Shown in pieces: positions 18,782 through 28,595 of a stretch of DNA of 34,093 bases. The stretch comes from Candidatus Burkholderia humilis (GTDB lineage Bacteria > Pseudomonadota > Gammaproteobacteria > Burkholderiales > Burkholderiaceae), in NCBI GenBank assembly GCA_001184405.1, contig LFMX01000047.1, forward strand, positions 1 to 34,093, in the 5' to 3' direction. The notes below the pieces were generated by a model. The model was not told where the DNA came from and searched no databases. It worked only from the letters and a program-made list of their open reading frames with translations. Positions within the stretch are counted from its first letter, which is position 1; the number at the start of each line of letters is the position of its first letter. The position numbers and the translations under genes are program-made.

Positions 18782-20212
18782 TCACTGCTGAACGACGCGC
18801 ATGGACTTCGGCCGCGAGAAGTCCAGATCTTCACCGCTCCACGCTCTCGCCTTTTTCAACTCGTAGTTCTGCACGAAGCCAGGGAACGTCGCCACGCGGT
18901 TATACGAAAGGTTGTCCCAGTCCGAAAGCATGACCGCGAGTCCCGGCGGCGCTTCGACCTGCATTTCGTTCGCGTAGATCCACGCGGGCAGCGCGTTGCC
19001 CGACCGCTGTCCCGCAGGCAAGCAGTATTTCGCGGCGCTCGTCATGCTGACGATACAGGCTACCGGTGTCGTATCGGACACGACGGCCATAGAACGCGGT
19101 TGCGAAAAATTGAGCGTGTCCCCGCTCCACGCCCTCACGCCCTTCAGCCCGGCGTTCTCTACCGTTCCGATGAACGTCGCGATCCGGTTGTAGGAGAGAT
19201 TGTCCCAGTCCGAAAGTTTGACGGCGGTTCCCGGCGCGGCATCGACGTAGACATCTTGCGCGTAGATCCACGAGGGCAGTGAATAGCCCGACGATCCACC
19301 TACAGGCAGGCAATACCTCGCACCGGTCTTGACGCTGACGATGCAGCCTTGTGGCTTTTCGTTCGACAGAAAGCGCGCGTCCGGATAGACCGACTTGATC
19401 CAGCTCGCCCATTTCGAAACGCGCGCGGCGGTCGTGACATACGAGGAACCGCCGTTGGTGGTCCCGATGATGATCGCCTTGCCATCGCGGATTTGCCACA
19501 GCGCCGAGCCACTGTCGCCCGGTGCCACGCGCGCCCAACTCGGCGAAGGTCCGACCGGCTGATATGCCGCGCCGATACCGTAGTCCAATTCGAAGACGCG
19601 ATCGATCCGGCTGCGGCCATACAACCGCCGCTCGCCCGTCTGAGACCAGAAACCGTTGTCTTGCATGCCCACGCCCCAGGCTCCATAGCCGACGTAGATG
19701 ACATCCCGGCCCGTTTCATTCAGTGCGTCATTCAGAATGGGCTGCTCGAGTGGCCGGCCTGCGGCGTCCAGCGGAGCCGTTCGTGAAGGCAGCTTCAGAA
19801 TGGCGATGTCGGTCGACGCGCCGCCCATACCTTGCGGTGTGTTGACGCGCTGGGTCGGCACGTAAGCAGTGCCCTGACCCGATGCGATCACCCGACCGCC
19901 CGGCAGATTGAATGTCCTGTTGACCGCAGTCTGAGGCGCGGTATAGCCGGCGCAGTGCGCGGCGGTCAGTATGTAGCTCCAGCCATCCTTGTCGCCGAGC
20001 CACGTAGCGGAGCACCCGCCGATATCACCGACGCCGGTCCACGGCGCCTGATAGCTGAGCGAGCGCAACGCGTCGTTCTTCGTTTTGATGCTGTTCGCGA
20101 CGTCCGAAACATCGCCGCCGTAATACTTAAAAGTCGCCTCGTCGATATACATCGCGTGCGCCGATGAGCACATCGCCAGTGCGACGAGCCCCGAACTCAA
20201 GAATTTCTTCAT
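18782..20212 (-). CDS. Secreted trypsin-like serine protease with two C-terminal repeat domains
   Basis: 476 residues from the ATG at 20212. A Sec signal peptide (MKKFLSSGLVALAMCSSAHA) is followed by an S1-type protease domain with the triad His86 (TAAHC), Asp135 (STDIAILKL) and Ser234 (APGDSGSALW). The C-terminal third is a tandem duplication of about 88 residues (about 290-377 and 386-473). Each copy carries a Cys-Ile-Val-Ser start, YCLP, W-I-Y-A, the exact string LSDWDNLSYNR and RAWSG. The repeats loosely resemble beta/gamma-crystallin-type motifs, but I am not sure of the fold. An in-frame start at 20251 (MNMKCASK) is possible; AAGGAAG just before 20212 is close to the ATG. The protein should act outside the cytoplasm; the target is unknown. 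It is intact, unlike most accessory genes here. Confidence 0.85.
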   Translation of the reverse strand: MKKFLSSGLVALAMCSSAHAMYIDEATFKYYGGDVSDVANSIKTKNDALRSLSYQAPWTGVGDIGGCSATWLGDKDGWSYILTAAHCAGYTAPQTAVNRTFNLPGGRVIASGQGTAYVPTQRVNTPQGMGGASTDIAILKLPSRTAPLDAAGRPLEQPILNDALNETGRDVIYVGYGAWGVGMQDNGFWSQTGERRLYGRSRIDRVFELDYGIGAAYQPVGPSPSWARVAPGDSGSALWQIRDGKAIIIGTTNGGSSYVTTAARVSKWASWIKSVYPDARFLSNEKPQGCIVSVKTGARYCLPVGGSSGYSLPSWIYAQDVYVDAAPGTAVKLSDWDNLSYNRIATFIGTVENAGLKGVRAWSGDTLNFSQPRSMAVVSDTTPVACIVSMTSAAKYCLPAGQRSGNALPAWIYANEMQVEAPPGLAVMLSDWDNLSYNRVATFPGFVQNYELKKARAWSGEDLDFSRPKSMRVVQQ

Positions 20213-20510
20213 CTTCCTTGGTCTTAATTTTGATGCGCATTTCATATTCATTTCGGTTTTATTGAAAACTAAACCGTCAAACAAATGCGGAATGCGATGG
20301 GTGTTTAAACTGGATATCACAGCGATGGCCACCCTTACATTTGGCCGAATGTCACCGGGGAAGCGAAGAATACCGCTGGAGCGCTATGCGTTCTCCCGTT
20401 TAATTGTCAAATTACGGAAGAAAGCAATGATCGACGTCAAAAATGACCGAAATTCTTCAAGAAATGATAATGTGTTCCGCCTGAAATGCGCGGAATACGC
20501 GTCAGAAGGC
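20213..20510. other. Intergenic region upstream of the protease gene
   Basis: About 300 bp, AT-richer than its surroundings, with no convincing gene. It should hold the protease promoter on the minus strand, but I could not single out a good -35/-10 pair. The left edge contains the possible upstream start of the protease at 20251. Confidence 0.4.
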
Positions 20511-20911
20511 TCAAGCCTTCTTATACGCCACGCAATCCACCTCGACCTTGCAGTCGATCACCATCGACGGCATCACGCACGCGCGCGCCGGCGGATTCGC
20601 GCCGAAATACTCCTTGAACACCCGAAATACTCCTTGAACACCTTATTGAACGATGCGAAATCGCGCGGATCATCCAGCCACACGCCGCAGCGCACAACGT
20701 GTTCCGTGCCGTAACACGCTTCCTGCAAAATCGCGAGCACGTTTTGAATCGCTTTATGCGATTGCTCGACGATGCCGCCGTTGATCACTTCGCCGTTTTC
20801 CATCGGCGTTTGGCCCGATACGAAAAGCCAGCCATCCGCTTCGACCGCGCGTACGAACGGCATATGCGCGCTGCCTTGTCCCTTGCTACCTTCCACGCCA
20901 TAACGCTTCAT
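20511..20911 (-). pseudogene. RidA-family reactive-imine deaminase, broken by a 20-bp tandem duplication
   Basis: The start at 20911 gives MKRYGVEGSKGQGSAHMPFV. The family core follows: ADGWLFVSGQTPMENGEVINGGIVEQSHKAIQNVL and FNKVFKEYFG. At that point a 20-bp segment is repeated exactly (20603-20622 and 20623-20642), shifting the frame so that the end reads CSRSISARIRRRARA. Removing one copy restores an ordinary RidA ending, ANPPARACVMPSMVIDCK and on to YKKA, with a TGA at 20511-20513. RidA proteins hydrolyse enamine/imine products released by PLP-dependent dehydratases, which fits the deaminase nearby. The missing part includes the Arg-containing PPARA segment of the active site, so the product should be inactive. 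Confidence 0.9.
20603..20642. repeat. Exact 20-bp tandem duplication inside the ridA gene
   Basis: The segment CGAAATACTCCTTGAACACC occurs twice back to back. Because 20 is not a multiple of three it causes the ridA frameshift. The single-copy form is the expected coding sequence, so this is a derived mutation. Confidence 0.95.
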
Positions 20912-20943
20912 CTTCCAACTCCTTTTCCAAAAGCAAATAAGTT

Positions 20944-22415
20944 TTAAAACGCGCCCTGAGCATCGAGTTTCGATGCCGACCCGCGCGCCACGAAACGTCC
21001 CGCGCGCGCCGGTCACGGCCTGCTCGCGATACGTCAACACGCCATTCACCCACACCGCGTCGATGCCATCCGCCGCCTGCTGCGGCTGCGCGAAGGTCGC
21101 GGTATCGCGGACACGTTCGGGATCGAATACGACGAGATCCGCGTGGAAGCCCACCTTCACCTCGCCGCGCTCGCTCAGACTGAAGCGGCGCGCGGTCAGA
21201 CTCGTCATCTTGCGCACGGCTTCTTCGAGCGTCAGCACGCCTTCATCGCGCGCATAGTGGCCGAGCATGCGCGGAAACGCGCCCCACAAACGCGGATGCG
21301 GCAGCGGATCGTTCGGTAAACCATCGGAGCCGACCATCGTCGCGGGATGCGACAGAATGCGCCGCACATCGTTTTCCGACGTGTTGTGATAACCGCGCCC
21401 GCCGGTTGCAAACGCTTCGCCGCTTCCTGTTGCGTCACGCTCCATTCATCGCGACTTCGCGGATCAGCTTGCCCGCCATTTCCGGATGCGGCGTCGACCA
21501 GGTAATCGTGATGTCGATATCGCCCGTCACCTGCTTCAAATCCAGCGTCGATGAACTGCGGTTGTACGGATAACAATCGCAACCGATCGGCTGACCTTCG
21601 CACGTGGTTTCGATCGACTTCAGCACTTCCACGCTGCGTCCCCAGTTCGACGGCCCCGCGCATTTCAGATGCGAAATCACCACCGGCACGCGCGCATGTC
21701 GCCCGACGCGATACGCCTCGTCCATCGCGTCGAGAATGGCGTCGAACTCGGTACGCATGTGCGTCGTGTAAAGCGTGTCGGCTTTGGCGAGCGGCTCGGC
21801 GAGCGCCTGCACTTCTTCCGGCGGCGCGTTGAACGCCGATCCATACGCCAGTCCGCTCGATAAACCCAGCGTGCCGTTGTCCAGCGCCTCTTCGAGTTGC
21901 GCGCGCATGCCCGCGACTTCATCGTCCGATGCAGCGCGATCCAGCCGGTCCATATGATTGTTGCGCAGCGCCGTATGCCCGATCAGCGCGCCGACATTTA
22001 CCGACGGACGCGCGACGTTGACGGCATCGATATAGGCGGCGAAGGTCGGATATTTGAACGCGGCGGCGTCGCCGAGCAGGTTCATCGGATCGGGCGGATC
22101 GCCTTTGAGCGTGACCGGCGACGCGCTGATTCCGCAATTGCCGACGATCACCGTCGTCACGCCTTGCGTGATCTTCGGCATCATCTGCGGCGAGCGGATG
22201 ACGTGCGTATCGTCGTGCGTGTGGACATCGATGAAACCGGGCGCGAGCACTTTGCCGCGCGCATCGAACGTCTCGTCCGCTTGCCAGTCCGATAACGCGC
22301 CGGGTGCCTCGATTGCCACGATGCGCCCGTCGCGCACTGCAACGTCACGCTCGATGGCGGTGCCCGTGCCGTCGATCACACGCGCGCCGACGATCAGCGT
22401 GTCGCATTTTTCCAT
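20944..22415 (-). pseudogene. N-acyl-D-amino-acid deacylase (D-aminoacylase), multiply frameshifted
   Basis: The start at 22415 reads MEKCDTLIVGARVIDGTGTA, with the amidohydrolase metal motif GFIDVHTHDD, then VIVGNCGISASP and GLSSGLAYGSAF in an open frame for about 325 codons. Three breaks follow. Near 21450 the frame shifts between REVA and RDEWSVTQQEAAKRL, apparently by loss of bases from a GCGCGC tract. Near 21395 one T is missing (GTTTAT to GTTAT), before YHNTSENDVRRILSHPATMVGSDG. Near 21000 it shifts again before the natural end GRFVARGSASKLDAQGAF and the TAA at 20944-20946. Such enzymes release D-amino acids from N-acyl derivatives. It is the upstream partner of ridA. Confidence 0.9.
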
Positions 22416-22416
22416 G

Positions 22417-23302
22417 TCAGTCTCCCAAAGGTTGACGCTCGCCGCCGCCACGATGCGCATCGAGCGCATGCTTCATGCGGCGCAGCAGTTCGCGGCTCGT
22501 ATCGGCTTGTTTGACGGCCAGTTCGGTGACGAGCAGATCGAGCGCCATTATCATCGCGTAGCGCGACGACGACGGTTTGTAGATGAAATCCGTTTCGATG
22601 GCGATGATTGGAACCGGCCAGTCCGCCAGCGCACCCAGCGGCAAGGCGGGCGCGGTCAGCGCGATCACGCGCGCCGTATTGCTTCGCGAGCCGGCAGCTT
22701 TCGACCATTTCCGGCGTCTGTCCCGTCACCGACAGCGCGACGACGACATGCTCTTTCGATAACGTCGCCGCCACCATCCGCTGCAACAAGCCGTCCTGAT
22801 ACGACGCCACCGGACGCCCGAGCCGCACGAGCCAAAAGCGCATTTCGTCGGCGAGCGCGGTCGATCCGCCGCCCATGCCGAAGACGTAAATCATGCGCGC
22901 GTGCGCGAGCGCATCGGCGGCTTCGGCGATCTGCGCGGCGCGCAACGCGCCTTGGTTCTGCGCGAGCGTCGTCTGCACTTCATCGAAGATGCGCGCGGCG
23001 AAGGAATCCGGCACCGCGTCAGGTTCGCGTGTGAGAAAACGCTGGCCGACCGCCGCCGCTTGAGCGAGCCGCAGCTTCAGTTCGTGCACATCGTGACAGC
23101 CGACCGCTTTCGCGAATCGTGTCACCGTGGCCACGTTCACCGACGCCTTCTCTGCCAGCGCCCCGATGCTCGCGCGCGATGCGCCCGTGAGGTCGTCCAG
23201 GATCAGCGCGGCGACCTTGCGCTCGGCGCCGCGCAACTCGGGCGCACCCTCCGCGATGCGTGCGACGATATCGAAACTGAGCGCGTCAGCGTGACCGTTC
23301 AT
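22417..23302 (-). pseudogene. MurR/RpiR-family transcriptional regulator, frameshifted
   Basis: The N-terminal helix-turn-helix (ERKVAALILDDL...ASIGALAEKASVNVATVTRFAKAVG) and the start of the SIS sugar-phosphate-binding-like domain (YVFGMGGGSTALADEM) are in one frame. After RLAKQYGAR near 22668 the frame is lost. RVIALTAPALPLGALADW and the rest up to the stop at 22417-22419 continue in another. The change is explained by loss of one GC pair from a GCGCGC run. The DNA-binding half could still be made but would lack most of the effector domain. It is divergent from the deaminase gene and directly upstream of the deacylase. Confidence 0.88.
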
Positions 23303-23318
23303 GGTTTACCAGAGTCTT

Positions 23319-23335
23319 TTGTTACTAAATAACAA
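23319..23335. promoter_or_regulatory. Candidate RpiR-type operator between the divergent regulator and deaminase genes
   Basis: TTGTTACTAAATAACAA is an inverted repeat with 6-bp arms and a 5-nt centre, in the 124-bp divergent gap. Its layout closely resembles the published consensus of HexR, another RpiR-family member (TGTAATTAAATTACA). The position fits control of both directions by the adjacent RpiR-type regulator. It is a prediction only. Confidence 0.5.
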
Positions 23336-23426
23336 TTCCTGTTCGGATGGGACTTTGGTTACCATAGCAGCGTCAATTCCCGGCATCGGGCGATATTGAT
23401 TCAAACGAACGATGGAGGGGTATCAG

Positions 23427-24705
23427 ATGAAAGTTACAAACTATCAGGGCGCCACGATCGACCCGTTCGGCAAGAGTCTCGGCATGGTGCCGGGCACGGG
23501 CATCCAGTTGAATGACTCGGCGCGTCTGCAATGGAACCTGCTCGAAGAGGACGTGAGCCTGCCGGCCGCGGTGCTGTATTTGGACTGCATCGAACACAAT
23601 TTGAAGTGGATGCAGGCGTTCGTCGAGCAATACGGTGTGAAGCTCGCGCCGCACGGCAAAACGACGATGGCGCCGCAACTGTTCCGCCGCCAGCTCGAAA
23701 CCGGCGTGTGGGGTATCACGCTCGCGATGGCGCATCAGGTGCGCGCGGCATATCGCGGCGGCGTGCATCGCGTGCTGATGGCCAATCAGCTCGTCGGCAA
23801 ACGCAACATGGGCATGATTTCCGAGTTGCTGACCGCGATCCGAACTTCGAGTTTTTCTGTCTGGTCGATTCCGCCGATGGCGTCGATCAACTCGGCGCGT
23901 TTTTCAGCGATGTGAAGAAAAAGCTGAACGTGCTGATCGAACTCGGCGTGCCGGGCGGGCGCACCGGCGTGCGTGATGATGCGCAGCGCGAAGCCGTGCT
24001 CGCGGCCATCGCGCGCTGGAAAGGCACGATCGAACTCGCGGGCATCGAACTGTACGAAGGCGTGCTGCAGGACGAAACGAAGGTGCGCGAGTTCCTCAAA
24101 AGCGCCGTCGATACGACGCGCGCCTTGATCGCGCAAGGCAAGATCACGCGCCAGCCGGCCATTCTGTCGGGCGCGGGCTCGGCCGGTACGACGTCGTCGC
24201 GGACGAATTCGCCAAGGCCAACAGCCGCGAAATCGAAGTCGTGCTGCGTCCGGGCTGCTATCTGACGCACGATGTCGGGCATCTACAAGAAAGCGCAGAA
24301 CGGAATTTTCGCGCGTAATCTGATCGTGCAGAAGATGGGGCAAGGACTCAAGCCCGCGCTGCAATTGTGGGCCTACGTGCAGTCGATTCCCGAAGCCGAC
24401 CGCGCGATCATCGGTTTGGGCAAGCGCGATTCCGCATTCGATGCCCCGGCATGCCGGAGCCGGCGAAGCACTATCGTCCGGGCAGCGATGCGCCGAGCGA
24501 TGTGTCATCGGACGAAGGCTGGGAGATTTTCGGCCTGATGGATCAGCACGCCTATTTGCGCATCAAGCCGGGCGACGATCTGAAAGTGGGCGACATGATC
24601 GCGTTCGATATTTCGCACCCGTGCCTGACGTTCGACAAGTGGCGACAGGTGCTCGTCGTGGATCCGAAGTATCGCGTAACCGAAGTGATCGAGACGTTCT
24701 TTTAA
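23427..24705 (+). pseudogene. D-serine-dehydratase-like amino acid deaminase (PLP, alanine-racemase fold), multiply frameshifted
   Basis: The start at 23427 follows a strong GGAGGGG site at 23414-23420. The PLP lysine segment LAPHGKTTMAPQLFRRQ and the C-terminal zinc-ligand motif SHPCLTFDKW are both present, which identifies the DSD1-like family. Reading needs at least four frame changes: near 23840 (G lost before DPNFEFFCLVDS), near 24190 (T lost from what is normally a Trp codon before YDVVADEFAKANS), near 24278 (extra G before IYKKAQNGIF) and near 24445 (extra CC before GMPEPAKHYRPG). The natural stop at 24703-24705 overlaps the stop of the convergent marR gene. It would have deaminated D-amino acids to keto acids, with RidA clearing the imine. 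Confidence 0.9.
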
Positions 24706-25154
24706 GCTTTGTTGTCTTCGAGCGCGGCCGCCACTTGGCCGATGCGCGCCTCGAACATATGCAGCGCGCTCGACAGCGCTTCGATGGCGTCATCGGGCAA
24801 CGAGGCCATCGTATCATTCAGAAACGCGTTGCGGCGCGGCAGGCCTTGTTCGGCGGCCGCGCGTCCTTGCGGCGTCAGCGCGACGTTCGATACGCGGTTA
24901 TCCCGCACATCCACGCTACGCACAATCCAGCCAAGCGCTTCGAGCGTCTTCAACTGACGCGTGAGCGCGCCCGGATCGACCTTCAGACGCTCGACCAGCA
25001 ATTTCTGCGACGACACGCCCGCCTGTTCGTGCAGCGCGAGCAGAATGCGCCAGCGCGGCATCGGCTGGCCGACGGCGGTTTCGAATGCCGACATAAACGC
25101 GCGATAGGTTCGTCCGAACTGTTGCATCACGGCGATACGGTCCTGTTCATTCAT
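24702..25154 (-). CDS. MarR-family transcriptional regulator
   Basis: 150 residues with the MarR winged-helix core at about 35-105 (MPRWRILLALHEQAGVSSQKLLVERLKVDPGALTRQLKTLEALGWIVRSVDVRDNR...LTPQG). The frame is intact. It follows the broken EmrB-type exporter by 23 bp on the same strand. MarR-type regulators commonly repress such exporters and respond to small phenolic compounds. The gene is open although its probable target is not. Confidence 0.88.
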   Translation of the reverse strand: MNEQDRIAVMQQFGRTYRAFMSAFETAVGQPMPRWRILLALHEQAGVSSQKLLVERLKVDPGALTRQLKTLEALGWIVRSVDVRDNRVSNVALTPQGRAAAEQGLPRRNAFLNDTMASLPDDAIEALSSALHMFEARIGQVAAALEDNKA

Positions 25155-25177
25155 GCTTCGCTTTCCTCTTTCATTCT

Positions 25178-26757
25178 TTATTCGGCCATGATCACCGGCT
25201 CTTGCGGTCCTTTCAGGCGCACCGGCGGCACGCGCCGCGACTGCCAGAACGAAATCACCGCGATCACCGCCGCCACCGCCAGACCGATGTGAATCGCCGC
25301 GACGAGCGCCTCGCGCGCCGCTTCGAGCAGCGCTGCGCCGTTGTGCCCCGCCGCCGCGAGTTGCGCGAGCAGAATCTGCTGGCCGTCGCGATCGATGAGA
25401 ATCTGCGGATCGGAGAGATCGCTCATCCAGCGCATCGCGTGGTCTTTTTCCAGCGCGATACTTACACCGCTCGTGTACAGATGACTCACGAGCGTGCCAG
25501 TCAGCGCGGTGCCGATCATCCCGCCGATCATGCGCAGCGATTGCAGCAGCGCGGTGGCGATGCCGAGGTGCGTGCCCCCCGCCGTCTGCTGCGTGAACAC
25601 GGTGAGATTCGGCATCACGAAACCGAGGCCGAGCCCACCGATCAGCATGATCACGAGCAGCACCGGACGCGGCATGTTATGCGTCGCCACGACGATTCCA
25701 AGACACGACATCGCGAGAAACGCAAAGCCGACGTACAACATCAGATTCGCGTTCTTCAGCCGCGTCACGATGCTCCCGATCGTGATAAACACGACGAGCG
25801 GCGTGATCATCAACCCGCATCTTTCGGCGACATGCCGAACCCGCCCTGGAACAGGCGCGGCGCGTAGAACAGCAGCGAGAACATCGTGAAGCCGCCGAGA
25901 ATCGCCAGCGTAAAGAGCGCGGCGAGCGCCTTGTTGCGAAACATGTCGATGGGCAAAATCGCGTAATCGCGGCGCTTTTCCCACTTCCACAACGCGGTTC
26001 CTGCAATGGCTGCAAGCGCAAGCAATCCGCCGGACTCGACGGTCAACCCGTGCTTCGGCAATAGCTCGACGAACATCTGCAACGCGCCGAGCGCCACCGC
26101 GATCAACGCCGCGCCCGGCCAATCGAGCCGCATCTTGCCTTCATGCGCGACATGACGCAAATGCGGCAGGAATCGCCACACAAAGAACAGCGACACGATG
26201 CCGACCGGCAAGTTCACATAGAAGCACGAGCGCTAGCCGTAATACTGCGTGAGAAAGCCGCCGAGCGTCGGCCTGACCGCGTTCGCGATCCCGAACGCCG
26301 AGCTCATCAGCACTTGCCAGCGCAGTCTCACGACCGAATCCGGAAACAGATCGGCGATGCACGCGAACGCGGTGCCGACCAGCATTCCGCCGCCGATGCC
26401 TTGCAGCCCGCGCGCGAGCACGAGAAACATCATGCTGTTGGCGAGCCCGCACAGCATGGACGCCACCGTGAACACGACGATCGACGCAATCACGAACGGC
26501 TTGCGCTCGTAATAATCGCCGAGGCGCCCGAAAATCGGCACGGTAATGACCGAAGTGAGCAGATACGACGTGGCGACCCACGCGTACAAATCGAAACCCT
26601 TGAGTTCGGCGACGATGGTCGGCAGCGCGGTGCCGACGACGGTTTGATCGAGCGCGACGAGCATCGTGACGAACGAGACGCCCAGCATCGCCATGAGGAA
26701 TTCGCGGAAAGACAAAACCTGTCCGCTGGAGTGATGCGCGGCTGTGTGAAGGGCCAT
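25178..26757 (-). pseudogene. EmrB/QacA-type MFS multidrug exporter, broken
   Basis: A 14-helix DHA2-type transporter. The first part is open from the ATG at 26757, with FVTMLVALDQTVVGTALPTI and FGRLGDYYERKPF. An in-frame TAG at 26233-26235 follows YYG, where relatives read YYGWRSCFYVNLPVG, so Trp has become stop. The frame then continues (MNLPVGIVSLFFVWRFLPHL) to about 25810, where one T is missing from GGTTTG after GMSPKDAG. The remaining helices (MITPLVVFITIGSIVTRL to RRVPPVRLKGPQEPV) are in another frame. It has two independent inactivating changes. marR is next in the operon. Confidence 0.9.
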
Positions 26758-26775
26758 TTTTTGTAGACGCAATGA

Positions 26776-26787
26776 TTAACTGGTCAA
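26776..26787. promoter_or_regulatory. Possible MarR-type operator upstream of the exporter remnant
   Basis: TTAACTGGTCAA is an imperfect 12-bp inverted repeat (one mismatch) about 20 bp upstream of the exporter ATG. The position suits control by the neighbouring MarR protein. The repeat is short and evidence is weak. Confidence 0.25.
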
Positions 26788-26864
26788 CGGAAGAGAATCA
26801 TAGCACGGCGTTGCGCTCTAAATTGCTGGGACTGTCATTCACACTCTGATTCGGAAATCGCTCA

Positions 26865-27711
26865 ATGGAACCGACGCCGATCATCACCTCGCCGCTCACC
26901 AACGAAGATTTCGCCGCGTTGACGCGCGAAAAAGAAGAACTCGAAAGCCCGTCGCTGACGATGAAACTCGCGAGCGTCGTCGGCGCGCCGATCGAGAAAC
27001 TCATGAACCGGCTGCCCGGGGTGGAGCAGGAAAAAGTCGACGAAGCGACGTAGCTCGCACTCAAGAAGAAGTGTCTGCAAGTCGCGCTGCGCACGCTCGG
27101 CAAAAGCGCACCATCCGAGATTCACTGCTCGCGCCGCCGCCCGATAAACCCAGCAATCTGATGCACAAGCTCGCCGTCGCCACGACTGGCGCGGCGGGCG
27201 GGGCGTTCGGCCTGTTCGCGCTGCCGGTCGAGTTGCCCGTCACGACGACGCTGATGTTCCGCTCCATCTGCGATATCGCGCGCAGGGAGGGCAAGGACGT
27301 GCATCGCGTGGAAACGCAGTTGCAATGCATGTGGTGCTCGGCATGGGCGGCACCAGCAAAAACGACGATGCGGCCGACCTCGGCTATTTCATCGTGCGCG
27401 GCGCGCTGGCGCAGTCGGTGTCACGCGCAACGAGCGAAATCGCGGCGAAGGGCTTGAGCAGCCACGGATCGACGGCGCTGCTCAAATTCGTGCAGACCAT
27501 CGCGTCGCGCTTTTCCGTGCAGGTCAGCGAACAGGTCGCGGCCAAGTCGATTCCGGCGATCGGCGCGGTGCTCGGCGCAATGGTCAACACGGTGTTCATC
27601 GACCATTTTCAGCAGATGGCGCACGGCCACTTCACCGTGCGGCGGCTGGAGCGCAAATACGGATCGGCGATGGTCGAGCGCGCGTATCAGACGATCGAGG
27701 TCATGTGGTGA
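26865..27711 (+). pseudogene. EcsC-family protein, broken
   Basis: The frame opens at 26865 (MEPTPIITSPLTNEDFAALT) and hits TAG at 27051-27053 inside VDEAT-stop-LALKKKCLQVALRTLG, so a stop interrupts otherwise continuous homology. A frameshift near 27110 leads to IRDSLLAPPPDKPSNLMHKLAVATTGAAGGAFGLF. Another near 27330 leads to VVLGMGGTSKNDDAADLGYF and the natural end at 27711. The glycine/alanine-rich hydrophobic segment is typical of EcsC-like proteins, whose bacterial role is poorly known. Its 3' end overlaps the convergent hydrolase remnant by 11 bp. Confidence 0.85.
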
Positions 27712-28595
27712 CGGTTTCGATAAAGCGCGCCGCCTGATCGAGCGCGCGCCGCGCTTCGGGCATGAACGGCGTCCAGATCTGGAAGATGTGCGGCACGTTG
27801 CGCCAGATTTGCAGATCGACACGGTCACGCCCGCGGCGCGCGCTTTGTCGGCGACGCAGGTGGAATCGTCGAGCAGGACTTCCGTATCGCCGACTTGAAT
27901 CAGCAGCGGCGGCAGGCCGTCGAAGTCGCCGAATAATGGCGATGCGTGCGGATGTTTCGGATGCGCGTCAGCGTTGTTACGGAGATAAAGCGCGGCGACC
28001 TTGGGGAACACCGATGCGTGGAACATCGGATCGCGGCCTTCGTTCGATTGCATCGATGCGCCGCTGCACGTCAGATCCGTCCAGGGCGAAAACAGAATCG
28101 CGCCGGCGGGCAGCGGATCGTGCGCATCGCGCAGGGCGAGAAGCGTCGCGAGCGCGAGCCCGCCGCCCCGGCCGAATCGCCGCCAATGACGATCGTTGTT
28201 GGCGCGGTTCCAGCCGCCAGCAACGCGCGATACGCGGCCACGGCGTCCTCCACCGCCGCCGGAAAGCGCTGCTCCGGCGCGAGCCGATAGTCCAGCGACA
28301 ACACGCTCGCCTGCGCGCGCTTCGCAAGCCCGAACGTGATCGCACGATGCGACTGCGGCGAACAAAAGTAATAACCGCCGCCATGAAAATAGAGGATCGT
28401 GGCGCGCGGCGGTGTCGAAGGCCGCAGCCATTCACCGCGAACATCCGTTTGCTGCGTTTCGAGCCGCCAGCCTTTGGGCGGTTTCGGCAGCCACGTTCGG
28501 CGCGACGCATAAGCCCGCGAGCGCGCGACATCGATTCCCGGCTTCGCGGTTTCCGGCCGCATGCTCCGGCGCGCAACCGCGCTTTGCCAGCTCAT
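27701..28595 (-). pseudogene. Alpha/beta hydrolase of the hormone-sensitive-lipase type, frameshifted
   Basis: The N-terminal part has the oxyanion motif ILYFHGGGYYF and the nucleophile elbow GGDSAG. The frame breaks immediately after GDSAG (about 28165). GGGLALATLLALRDAHDPLP and the catalytic-Asp region follow in a second frame, and a 2-nt insertion near 27815 shifts to the natural end LQIWRNVPHIFQIWTPFMPE... to the TGA at 27701-27703. Start is an ATG at 28595, directly abutting the CHRD gene stop. Whole, it would be a carboxylesterase of about 298 residues; broken, it lacks an intact catalytic triad. Confidence 0.85.

Noticed and set aside
20911..20944. Fusion of the deacylase C-terminus with RidA as one designed protein
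   Set aside because: The open frame running from the deacylase into ridA arises only from a frameshift near 21000 that bypasses the natural deacylase stop at 20944-20946; ridA has its own start at 20911.
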